A DNA stretch of 64,000 nucleotides. It comes from Asparagopsis taxiformis (Eukaryota > Rhodophyta > Florideophyceae > Bonnemaisoniales > Bonnemaisoniaceae). The DNA lies in assembly GCA_030407315.1 (NCBI GenBank), contig JALQPE010000122.1:1-64000 (forward strand). The letters are read 5' to 3'. Under the pieces are notes generated by a model. It did no database searches and had not been told where the DNA came from. It worked only from the letters and a program-made list of their open reading frames with translations. Below, one piece after another: positions 1 through 9,261 of the stretch (its first letter is position 1; each line of letters starts with the position of its first letter). A program made the translations under genes and the position numbers.

Positions 1-3000
1 CCACCAACTTGTTCTTATACATCTCCAAATTCCCCTCCTCCAACTTGTCGCACAACTCACGCCGCGGCAGAGAGAGGCGCCCACGACCACCATCGATGCG
101 GCCCTTCGCATCACCCACGTTGTGGATGAACTGCCACGGCGAAGGATCGAAGCCGGGCTTTGCGAAAGCTGGCGGCTCGTCCTGTGGCTCCCTGTCGTCA
201 TCGTTAGAATCAGACTGCTGGGAGGGTTTTCAACCTCCTCAACCAGCGGGAACTGCCTAGCGAAGTGACCGAACAACTCATGCGTCGCATTACCAGCCGT
301 GGACGATGCCAACAGGCCTTCCATAACAATAACCCCCAAGTTTTCCAACAATGCCTTCTTCACCGCAAAGTACCTGTCCACCACCGTATCCCAGCACCCG
401 GCGATGCAGCTGCCTGGAATGCTGCCGCCCTCATTTCCGCCCGAACCGTCTCCACCGTCGTACTTTCCATATAGTACTTCATCCGGCTGCCAGACGCAAT
501 TGCGCTGGGGAGAACGGCGGCCACATTCTCATCGACGATGCTGTCGGGAATGGGATTCTCCTGGGCGTCGTCGAACTGGAGAACCGGCTCCCGAGAGCGA
601 CCTCGGGAAGCCGACTTGGATTTCTTTGACGACGACTTTGATGAAGTCTCACCGAGCCTTCTCTTTTTGGTAGAAGGCTCGGGCGTCGCAGAAGCGGCTT
701 CCAAGTTACGCTTCCCGAGGATGGAGTTTTCACCCGCATCCTCGGGGGCGCTCTCCAGCTCGACGACCTCCACAGCACCACCCGCCGTTCCACCACGACC
801 GGAACGACTCGCTTGCAGGCGGGTACTCCTTCTGGGCATCACTTTCCTCCCAGAAGTTTCCACTCCGGGCGGTGCAGAATCACTGACTTCAATGACATCT
901 TCGTCAGGATCTGCACCGCCCTTCGCACTGCTGCCCTCGACCACATTCTCGGGAGTAGGGCCCTCCGTCGAAATCCTCGCAACCGTCTTCTGTCCAACCC
1001 CACCGGATGGTGAAGGGACGAAGCTGTCATCGCTGGAGCTTCCCGAACTGCTAGCAGATGCAGAACGGGAAGCTTCGACAGCGGGGGCCGGAGCAGCAGG
1101 GTGCTGCTCGGCAGCCGGAGTCGCAGGCTCAGGCTGCGAAGCCGGTGAGACCTGCTCCTGCGCGGCTTGGACAGGACGGTTGGGGGTACCAGTCCCGGCG
1201 TGGGAAACTGGACCAGAGCGTTCGCTGCCATCCTGGGGACCACGCGCAGTCGGCTTGACCGGGGTCACCGCAGGGGAGGATGCAGACACGGCAGGGGTAG
1301 AGACAGGAACAGGGGCAACCTCGGAATTGCTGGAAGATTCCAGTTGAGGTGGTGGGGGCAAAGGAATGGAGGATGAAGGGATGGGCAAGGAATTGGAAGA
1401 GGAAGGGATGGGGGCATCATCACCACATGTGGCTGGGAGCGCAGCATGTGGGATGTCTGGGTACATCGCGTGAAAGCGTTTCCGCATTTGCATGTCGCGG
1501 TACCCAGTGACGCGCAGGAGCATTTTCCTGGCGTCCTTCCCGAAGACAGACTTCTTACGGGGAAAAATATTTTCGTAACTGTAACCATCGGGGGGGCCTT
1601 CCTTGGGACGGAAGTCTGCCCAGCACCCCTTCTTGGGGACCATCTGAGCAAGAACTTCGACAACGCGCGAGCGAATGTCGAAGCTCTTGCTCGGGTCACC
1701 CCGGCTGGGAATTGACCCATCCAGCATCCTCAACACATCCGACACGTTCCAGTACTCGGCCACCTCCTTCACGTACCCGAAGATTTCCAACAAACCAGCA
1801 ATCCATTCCTGCCCAATGGTACCAACCGAGTACGGTTTCAGCCCGGCCGACCGACGGCTACAAGTGTAGCGCGCCGTCATCTCCAGGATGAAACACTTCT
1901 GTACATCCGGAGCACTCCTGAACGACCCATTGAACAACAAGTTCACCGTACACCCAGCCAGATCCTCTGTGGAGAAAATTGAACGAACTCCGGCCTGTTC
2001 GGGATGCTCGACCAGTATTTGAAAGCAGGGCTTTCAATGGTCTTGAACCCTCGCGCGATCGAGACGTAGCGCATGAGCTGTCTCGGACGAATCCAGCTCA
2101 GCGCTTTCCGTTCTTTTATGTATTGAACGGTCGGCTCGATCTTCTTCTTTCCCAGGCGGTGGATATTGATGAACTCCATCACAGAGCACACATTGTCAGC
2201 AACTGTTACCTCGCTGACATTGTGGGTGTGGAAGTTCATCAGCCGTGAAAGCGGGAGTACTTCTTCGGAGCAGAAGACATCCCGGCCAAGCCGAGTCGGT
2301 GGGAGGAGAAAGTCGACTGGAATAGTTCCAAAGCGACGGTAGATGTCAGACTTGACAAACTCCTCCCACTCTGGACTGTCCTTCGCAGGAGCAGGTCCAG
2401 CCGACTCGAGAATGGCCTTCAACGCGGTCACTCGGTGAGATCCATCGACATATTGCAGTCGTACTTTTGCATTGGAATCAATCACCTCGCAGACGGACAC
2501 GCGTGAAGCAATCACGGAAAATCCCTGAGTGAGAAACGTTTTCTTCAACTCATCAACGCGATGCGGCCTGACCACCCTGGACACGACTGCCGGAGGAGAA
2601 ACATCCAGGGGGGAAATGAAGACTGGAATGTTTCGGCAGCTCTCCGGACTTATGTCGTAGTCCACATCCACCGGGATGGGCACTGTGCCAGGGTAGGCCA
2701 GCCTGGTGCTGCGGAGAGGCTTGTTCGGTACGATGTCACGAGCGTTGTGATCATCGACCTTCTCCGCATCCTCTGCCAAGTCGCTGCCGGACGCGATGAT
2801 CATGTCCGGAGCAGGCGAGCTGGGCAGAGGAGCACCAGATCCCTCGACGGCTGGCGCCGCTTCGGCAGATTGAGCCGGAAGCGGAGTTGCGGGAACGCCA
2901 GCGTCGATTGTCGGGACAACCGCGGGATCGGAAGCGGAAGGGGGGGAGGGGACGGGCTTAGGTGCTGGGCTGAGCTGGGTCAGCGCTGCAGCAGCTTCGC

Positions 3001-3010
3001 AAACGTCCAT
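1..3010 (-). pseudogene. broken paralogue of the ParB-like/2OG-dioxygenase fusion gene, cut by the window edge
   Basis: The frame opening at ATG 3010 carries a ParB/Srx-like domain with the motif VDGSHRVTAL (Asp about residue 189). It follows the 1086-aa protein at 4666-7926 nearly to its end, but closes at 1943 after the shared YWSSIP motif. Homology resumes in another frame at about 1965 (EDLAGCTVNLLFNGSF against DMYGCVLDLVNN), runs through a long Ser/Pro-rich linker to RMKYY near 460, and then breaks again. Below 430 a shifted frame continues the match (NATHELFGHFARQF against AATHELFTQMASTF), and another shift is needed near 200. At least three frame breaks therefore separate homologous blocks, and the dioxygenase core lies beyond the left edge. 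One break sits at a pyrimidine-rich CCACAG, so a short intron is possible, but no donor restores the frame. An upstream ATG at 3138 lies in a different frame. Most likely a decayed copy. Confidence 0.6.
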
Positions 3011-3024
3011 GGGGACAGGGGGGC

Positions 3025-3072
3025 CAGAGAAGGAGAAGGAGAGGGAGAAGGAGAGGGAGAAGGAGTGGGAGA
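3025..3072. repeat. purine-rich GGAGAA microsatellite
   Basis: A run of about 48 bases of repeated GAGAAGGAGAGG on the plus strand lies just upstream of ATG 3010. Read on the minus strand from ATG 3138 it would encode repeated Ser-Pro. Slippage here could explain why that upstream reading frame does not join the ParB-like frame. Confidence 0.7.
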
Positions 3073-3343
3073 ATCGTTGTCACGGCGGCTGGCAGAGCGC
3101 ACCTGGCGGTCGAAAGCGTTGGGGGATTGTTGAGCCATTGCTTTGGTGAGTGATTGACAAACGAAGAGTGAAAGATTGAGAAAGAGAGAAGAAGATCTGA
3201 ACGACAAGCTGTTTTGCTGCGTAAGCTGAGTAAGATAGGCGAAACTTAGAGATCTGACATATTCCTATTAGTATACACCCTGGTAATGATATTCAGCGGT
3301 TGACCAATCCGAACCTTCCACATCACTTTTCGTTGTACGACAA

Positions 3344-3668
3344 TTACAGCTCAGGCAGTTTACCAAGGATCCTTACAGCAAAGCCATCGTTACGATGACT
3401 TTGCTGTAAGGAAACGTTTCATTACAGAGGCCAGGAATTTTTTTACCGGGTAAAGAAATCATGGCCACTGTAATGTTTTGTTTCCTGACAGCAAAGTCAT
3501 CGTTACGATGACTTTGCTGTAAGAAAACGTTTTCATTACAGCGGCCAGGAATTTTTTTACCGGGTAAAGAAATCATGGCCACTGTAATGAAACCTTTCCT
3601 TACAGCAAAGTCATCGTAACGATGACTTTGCTGTAAGCATCCCTGGTAAACTGCTCCATCTGTAAGCC
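3344..3668. repeat. foldback (MITE-like) element, copy A
   Basis: The ends are inverted repeats: TTACAG, five bases, then GCAGTTTACC at the left, mirrored at the right as GGTAAACTGC, five bases, CTGTAAG. Inside, three copies of a palindrome based on CTTACAGCAAAGTCATCG (at 3372, 3486 and 3598) alternate with two copies of a second palindrome based on CATTACAG-GGCCA and TTTTTTACC/GGTAAA (at 3420 and 3534). There is no coding capacity beyond chance frames. The structure is that of a non-autonomous foldback transposon or MITE. Confidence 0.75.
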
Positions 3669-4207
3669 GTTGGTCTCAACCCTCGCTCTCATTTCTGTTG
3701 TCCTCCTTCATCATCTCCACCTACCTTCCCCCTACACACCACGTCTCTAATGTCACTCTACCCACCCTTTGGTGCATGAAATATTTTCTTACCACTGCCA
3801 TAGTCTACACATACTGCTGCCTTCATACCTCTGCATGCCTACCCTTCAATCTTTCTTCCATCTTTCTCTACCGTGCTAGGCTTAGACCATGCTCTGTGCA
3901 CATCTGACTTACTTAATATCATTGTATAGCTAGAAACTAGAATAATAATTACATCACTAGAGTACACTGCAAATGTTAGTAACTATGGTTGGTGTGGTAC
4001 ACAACACCCTAACTCCTTCATGAGTAAACTTTGCGCACAGAACCGTTCAATACCAGGTAGTGCAGCCAGCGCAAACCAGGCTTGCACGACGCAGAGTGCT
4101 CCCCAGAGCCGTCAACAGTCGTCCAAACCATCGTTGTACGATGTTCCCGGCTCCACACTTCCCTTCTCACCCTTCCCAGGGTGGGAGACGGACGAAACTC
4201 CCAACCG
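3669..4207. other. intergenic, nothing recognised
   Basis: C/T-rich plus-strand sequence between two foldback elements. Open frames are short and show no family motif. No RNA gene or clear promoter was seen. Confidence 0.5.
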
Positions 4208-4446
4208 CTTACAGCCGAAGCCGTTTACCCGGGATGCTTACAGCAAAGTCATCGTTACGATGACTTTGCTGTAAGGAAAGGTTTGATTACAGTGGTGAGA
4301 AAATTTTACCGGGTAAAAAAATCAGCAAGAATTTTTTACCCGGTAAAAAATTGTGGCCGCTGTAATGATTTGATTTCTTACAGCAAAGTCATCGTTACGA
4401 TGACTTTGCTGTCAGCACCCCAGCGAAACTGCATCATCTGTAAGCC
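4208..4446. repeat. foldback (MITE-like) element, copy B
   Basis: Same family as the element at 3344. Outer inverted ends (CTTACAG, five bases, GC-GTTTACC, and a diverged mirror ending CTGTAAGCC) enclose two TTACAGCAAAG palindromes (4237 and 4377). Between them is a longer double module with two TTTACCCGGTAAA-type palindromes. It lies about 220 bp downstream of the stop of the intact ParB-like gene. Confidence 0.75.
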
Positions 4447-4665
4447 TTCCTCACCTCAATGTTGTAACCAAAGACGACTGCGATATTACCTTGTTCTATT
4501 CTAGTAGTGCCCACCATAGTTTCCTCCCCTTCTCATATTAAATTGAGTATTGTATATCTCTCGACCCGTCTACATACGCAAACGTCATGTACTAGCCTAA
4601 CTTTCATCGTTTACTTGAAGGCGGCCTTGATGCCTGCCATAGAATGCTATTAAGAACTAATTTCA

Positions 4666-7600
4666 TCAGATATCTAAACGCTCCCAGTAGTTGACATTGA
4701 AGGGAGGCTGTAGCAACTTCTCCCTGGAAGTTCGCAGTGATAGATGGGACCGGATAGGATGCTGGTACCTCACCGAAGAACGACCCTCCGCGAATCCCAT
4801 TCCTCCGTGATACACGTCCGTTCGGCATACAAGCAGGGAATACGGTGGGATGCGCACGTTCGTCACTGGCACGCGGTACTTTTCTTTCGCTGGATGACTT
4901 AGGCACACATGGCTGAACTTGGCGATACGAATGATGAACCCATCCGCACCAGCAGCCATCATGAAATATGATGGCGAGTTGAGAGGACCAGTTCCAGTTC
5001 CCTCACGGACGGGAACATCGGTATGCATAAGTTGCTCCTGACTACCTTCTGCGGTCAAAATCAGACGAAGACCCGTTTCTGGAAAGACCACCGCTTCTTC
5101 TCTTCCAAACCCGAGCTTCAGGTTCTCCGCACAAATCGCCTTACCTAGCTCCAGAATCAGCTTGTTCCTGTACTGCCGCGCGCTTTCTTGCTCAAGGTCA
5201 TCGCAGATGCTTTTCCGGTCCGTCTTGAATACACCAGTGCTGTCTTTCGGTCGAAGTGGTTTCCACGGGTTCTTCTGACTTGTACTTGAGCCACTTGTAG
5301 TACCTTGGAATGTGCTGGCCATCTGTGTGAATAACTCGTGCGTAGCTGCTCCCACTGTAGTAGAAGAGAAAATGTCTTGCAACACCACGTAACCAAGCTC
5401 GTCGATCATTCTTCTCTGGTAGCTGAAGTATTGTTGGCTTTCACAAGAACCGAGGGGACATACCAAAGTAGAGTAGCCTGCAGCTGCTTCCATTATCTCC
5501 GTCCGGATTGTATCAATGTCTTCTTCTGTGATATAATACTTCATTCTCGAGTTGGAAGGAACGCATAAAGGCAGCTTCTCAGGTATGTCCTCTGCGAATG
5601 TGCGGTCTGGAAGGGAGTTTTCTTGCTCGTCAGTGAAGAGTGGTGCTTCTTCTCCAGTCGTTCGTTCTCTTGCATTGACTCTACTCTTCTTTTCCCGGGG
5701 AGGCCCAATCTCAATGTTGTCATCCGGCGTATTGGGCTCAGAAAACTTCGCGCTAGTATCTTCCCTTCTTCGCTTCTTATCCAACCTGGACTCGTTTTCA
5801 TCGCCGCTTCCACCAGAACTCCTGCTTCTTCCCGAATTCTCCTTGTCCACTTCGGCCGGGCTAGTGCTGTAAGTTTCTGGTGTCCTGATTCGAAGTTTCA
5901 ATATCACAGAGCGGTTCTGCGCATCTCCAGCTTGTTGTCCAGGCGTGTCTATGTCCATGCGACCACTATTGTCCAAGTTGATATCCAGACTTTGCGTATC
6001 GCCGCTTTGTTTCCTTCCCTGAGGAAGATCTTCTCTGACAATCCTTCCCGGCGAATTATCCCTGGCACGACTTTCCCGCTCTGCCCTTGAAGCTGAAAGA
6101 CGTTCCTGTTCTTTTTGGAGAACAGCAAGACGTTCTGCTTCCCTCTTCTCAGCTGCTGCAAGACGCGTGGCAGGACGTTCCTGTCCTCCCTCTTTTGCTG
6201 CGGCAGGACGGTCTTCTGCTTCTTTCGGGGTGCTCAGAGGTGCCTCTTCTATTGCTTTCGTCGCGACAGCAGGAATCACTTCTTCAGCCACCACATTTGG
6301 AGTAATTTCCTGTTCTTCCTCCACAACAGCAGAAACTTCCTGCTCTGCTTGGGCTTCGGCAGATACTCCTTCTTCTGCTTGAACAGGACCAGAAGTTTCC
6401 ACAGTTTCCTTCTCTGTAGAATTATTTCCCTGTTCTGCGGCAGTAGGTGCTTCTTCGTCTTCTGCTTTGGCGCCATCAACAAGTGCTTTTTCTATTTCTC
6501 CGGGGGTCATGCGATTCCGTTCCCTCTCCTCCTCCGCTTTCGTCTCCTGCATTGCCTTTGTCCCGGTAGCATATTCCAGTTTGTCGTAAAAACTGTTTGT
6601 AAACATCCCGTTCTTGGTTCTCAGACTGCTACTGTCTACCACGTCGTCATGAAAGTCGACAAGGACGAATACAATGCGCTCTCCAATGCGATGATCATTA
6701 TCCCCGACCTCCTTCGCGTTTTCTGCTGCCAAATCCGTTCGCACGAATTCCTCCATCGTTGCAGAGTTCAACCACTTGCGGACGACCTCTGCCATATCAT
6801 AGATGGCCAACAGAGCCAGTAGCCAAGTGCGCATCGTGAACGGACTTCCGCTTCCGATATTTCTGACAAGTCCTCTCTTCCTCCTCATCCTTGTCCACGA
6901 CGCTGTCATCTCGAGCACAAACCACTGGAACCACTCCTTATCGCGCGTCCCGCGTCCGTCCGTGCCATTGCGGAATATTGCGTTATTGACAAGATCGAGC
7001 ACGCACCCGTACATATCGGCAGAGTCAATTCGAGAAAAGTCCGGATCTCTTCCCTCGGTTCTTGCATCCTCGATTTCTCTGTTCCTATCCAAAGCATTGT
7101 AAACGCTAGGGATAGAGCTCCAGTACACGAAAGCAACGCTGTCTGTGCGATTGAACCCCTTCGCAATGTTGATGTACTGCCTATACGAGTTCTCCGAACG
7201 GTTCCTGTCGGACGGCAGAATATAGCTCACTTCTTTCAGAATAGGAATAAGCCGGACAACAGGAAGATCCATCTGGTTGGAAAACCTGAGAAACTCTATG
7301 ACCGCACACACATTGTCGGCAATGCTCACAGAAGCGACATCGTGAGTTTGTATATTGGCTTCGAGAGACAGTTTCAGAACCTCCAGCGCATCGAAAATTA
7401 GACGCCCGTTCGGCGCAATCAACTGTTGTACCCAAACCAATTCCAAGGAATCCCTGTTCTTTCCTGAGTACTTCTCCAGGCATAGTTGCAGAGCAGCTAT
7501 GCGATGAGAGCCATCGATGCAGTAAAACTCGTCTCCTTCGTTATCTTCCATTTTGCAGACTGTAATCATAGTTCCAGTGGTAGAGAAACCTCTATCCATG

Positions 7601-7926
7601 AAAATGCTGGCCAGTTCGTTTACACGACCCGGTCGCACCAAACGGGAGGTCACTGTCGGAAATTTCACTTTGCGAGGATCAACTTGCACTTTAGAAGAGC
7701 TGTACTGAGCAATAGTGATGCTTTTCTCTTCAGCAGAAGGAGAATTGCTCTTCTCCGCTGTAGTATTCATGATACTATTGTCTCCCATTGTAATCCCTGC
7801 AATCTCAGTTCGTTCAATCGGTTCTCTGTTCAAATGTTGTGTAGACGATGAAATCCACAATTGTGGTACCTCCGAGTGCGCTTCCCGTCTCTCAGCTTCC
7901 TCTCTTATACTGTCCGGACAAGACAT
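4666..7926 (-). CDS. ParB/Srx-like domain fused to a 2-oxoglutarate/Fe(II) dioxygenase-like domain
   Basis: Intact 1086-aa frame from ATG 7926. Residues about 70-260 look like a ParB/Srx-type domain: a CIDGSHRIAAL motif (Asp138) within a fold that in ParB and sulfiredoxin binds nucleotides. A conserved helical region follows to about 400, then a long acidic, Glu/Ala-rich, probably disordered linker (about 430-800). The C-terminal part has MKYYITEEDI, an ELGYVVLQD motif, then QLMHTD (His968, Asp970), DVYHGG (His1040) and SVRYQH (Arg1053). That order and the 72-residue His-His and 13-residue His-Arg spacings are what 2OG/Fe(II) oxygenases show for two metal ligands, a third ligand and the 2OG-binding Arg. 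Substrate is unknown. Its neighbours are transposase-like genes and foldback repeats, so DNA or chromatin oxidation is a reasonable but unproven guess. A decayed paralogue lies just downstream. Confidence 0.65.
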   Translation of the reverse strand: MSCPDSIREEAERREAHSEVPQLWISSSTQHLNREPIERTEIAGITMGDNSIMNTTAEKSNSPSAEEKSITIAQYSSSKVQVDPRKVKFPTVTSRLVRPGRVNELASIFMDRGFSTTGTMITVCKMEDNEGDEFYCIDGSHRIAALQLCLEKYSGKNRDSLELVWVQQLIAPNGRLIFDALEVLKLSLEANIQTHDVASVSIADNVCAVIEFLRFSNQMDLPVVRLIPILKEVSYILPSDRNRSENSYRQYINIAKGFNRTDSVAFVYWSSIPSVYNALDRNREIEDARTEGRDPDFSRIDSADMYGCVLDLVNNAIFRNGTDGRGTRDKEWFQWFVLEMTASWTRMRRKRGLVRNIGSGSPFTMRTWLLALLAIYDMAEVVRKWLNSATMEEFVRTDLAAENAKEVGDNDHRIGERIVFVLVDFHDDVVDSSSLRTKNGMFTNSFYDKLEYATGTKAMQETKAEEERERNRMTPGEIEKALVDGAKAEDEEAPTAAEQGNNSTEKETVETSGPVQAEEGVSAEAQAEQEVSAVVEEEQEITPNVVAEEVIPAVATKAIEEAPLSTPKEAEDRPAAAKEGGQERPATRLAAAEKREAERLAVLQKEQERLSASRAERESRARDNSPGRIVREDLPQGRKQSGDTQSLDINLDNSGRMDIDTPGQQAGDAQNRSVILKLRIRTPETYSTSPAEVDKENSGRSRSSGGSGDENESRLDKKRRREDTSAKFSEPNTPDDNIEIGPPREKKSRVNARERTTGEEAPLFTDEQENSLPDRTFAEDIPEKLPLCVPSNSRMKYYITEEDIDTIRTEIMEAAAGYSTLVCPLGSCESQQYFSYQRRMIDELGYVVLQDIFSSTTVGAATHELFTQMASTFQGTTSGSSTSQKNPWKPLRPKDSTGVFKTDRKSICDDLEQESARQYRNKLILELGKAICAENLKLGFGREEAVVFPETGLRLILTAEGSQEQLMHTDVPVREGTGTGPLNSPSYFMMAAGADGFIIRIAKFSHVCLSHPAKEKYRVPVTNVRIPPYSLLVCRTDVYHGGMGFAEGRSSVRYQHPIRSHLSLRTSREKLLQPPFNVNYWERLDI

Positions 7927-8579
7927 TCCCTACCTACGTTCAGTCCTGATGAACCTTACGCCGCACCCGCTCAGCACCTCTGACTCTACCTGATCCTGAT
8001 ACCTCCACAAAGCGTTTAGCCCTTTCCATCAATCTACACCTAATAGTATGTACCTCTAGCGCATATAATGCAATCGAACCCGTTTACCTCACCACGTCAA
8101 TTATCATTCATATTCCAACAACCTATTTCATCCACACTCTCCACCTCGCTTCTTCTTCCGTACCATTGATTCCTATCAATCGATTCTACGTGAGTTTTAT
8201 ACATTTACTACGATCCACCTCTCCTACAAGTCTGAAAAATTCATTTCTACACTAACTTTTGCTACTCACAAATGAACGGTTCCCGTGCAGGCCACTGCTT
8301 GAATTTCTTCCTATTGGCGTACTCGGCTGCAAAGGATTCATAGACTATTTAAACGGTGATCATATAAATGGTTTTCAATGTGCTCCAATGGACAATACAC
8401 CAAAGAACATCAATATGAATTCATTTCAACTACCTATTCACTACTGCGATTCAGTTTTCTTGCATACCAAATCTCATTGCGTTCCTACCCTAGTCGATTC
8501 AAAATGCTTCCTCCTCGTCAGTTGATCAATATTCCTTATTCCTTACAACGAGCAGGTCCTCTGGACATCCTAAAGTTGG
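7927..8579. other. intergenic region upstream of the ParB/dioxygenase gene
   Basis: AT-rich sequence between the ATG at 7926 and the next repeat array. It must hold the promoter of the minus-strand gene, but no clear TATA box or other motif could be assigned. Small frames show no recognisable family. Confidence 0.4.
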
Positions 8580-9143
8580 TTACTTAACCTTAACTATCGA
8601 TGAATTTGCTGTAATGAAACGTTTTCTTACAGCAAAGTCATCGTTACGATGACTTTGCTGTAAGAAAAGAAAACATTACAGCAGCCATGATTTCTTTACC
8701 GGGTAAAAAAATTGTGGCCGCTGTAATGAAACGTTTTCTTACAGCAAAGTCATCGTTACGATGACTTTGCTGTAAGAAAAGAAAACATTACAGTAGCCAT
8801 GATTTCTTTACCGGGTAAAAAATTGTGGCCGCTGTAATGAAACGTTTTCTTACAGCAAAGTCATCGTAACGATGACTTTGCTGTAAGAAAGCAAATCATT
8901 ACAGCGGCCACAATTTTTTTACCCGGTAAAATTTCTTGCTGATTTTTTACCCGGTAAAAAATTCTTCGGCCACTGCAAGGAAACGGTTCCTTACAGCAAA
9001 GTCATCGTTACGATGACTTTGCTGTAAGAAAGCAAATCATTACAGCTGCCACGATTTTTTTACCCGGTAAAACATTCTTGGCCACTGTAATGGAAACGTT
9101 TTCTTACAGCAAAGTCATCGTAACGATGACTTTGCTGTAAGCA
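8580..9143. repeat. tandem foldback array, copy C
   Basis: Five complete CTTACAGCAAAG palindromes (near 8626, 8739, 8850, 8990 and 9104) and one degenerate one at about 8597 alternate with the CATTACAG-GGCC and TTTACCCGGTAAA modules, giving a repeat period of about 113 bp. Palindrome centres alternate between CGTTACG and CGTAACG. This is the largest array of the family in the window and lies between the ParB/dioxygenase gene and the transposase gene. Confidence 0.8.
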
Positions 9144-9261
9144 TACCTCCCTCCATCCTCTCAGATCCTCTCCCCACTACTTTGCACCAATCCACCACCG
9201 CCCTAGAGTGTACAATTCATATGTGATGCATCTGGTTATTCATTTTATTCTTCCCTAAAAA

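Noticed and set aside
538..1347. Long plus-strand frame of 269 codons opposite the ParB-like paralogue
   Set aside because: It mirrors the Ser/Pro/Ala-rich linker of the minus-strand gene; GC-rich low complexity keeps all frames open. Homology supports the minus strand.
1943..1990. Short intron joining the two halves of the broken ParB-like gene
   Set aside because: CCACAG looks like an acceptor, but candidate GT donors nearby (18, 22 or 46 nt upstream) do not restore the required frame, and such introns would be shorter than the 58 nt minimum seen elsewhere.
5552..6822. Plus-strand frames of 100-235 codons inside the ParB/dioxygenase gene
   Set aside because: Cys/Phe/Ser-rich translations without motifs, antisense to the acidic linker of an intact 1086-codon gene.
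3373..9143. Apparent CRISPR array because of regular palindromic repeats
   Set aside because: The spacers are themselves repeated palindromes rather than unique sequences, and the genome is eukaryotic. It is a foldback repeat family.
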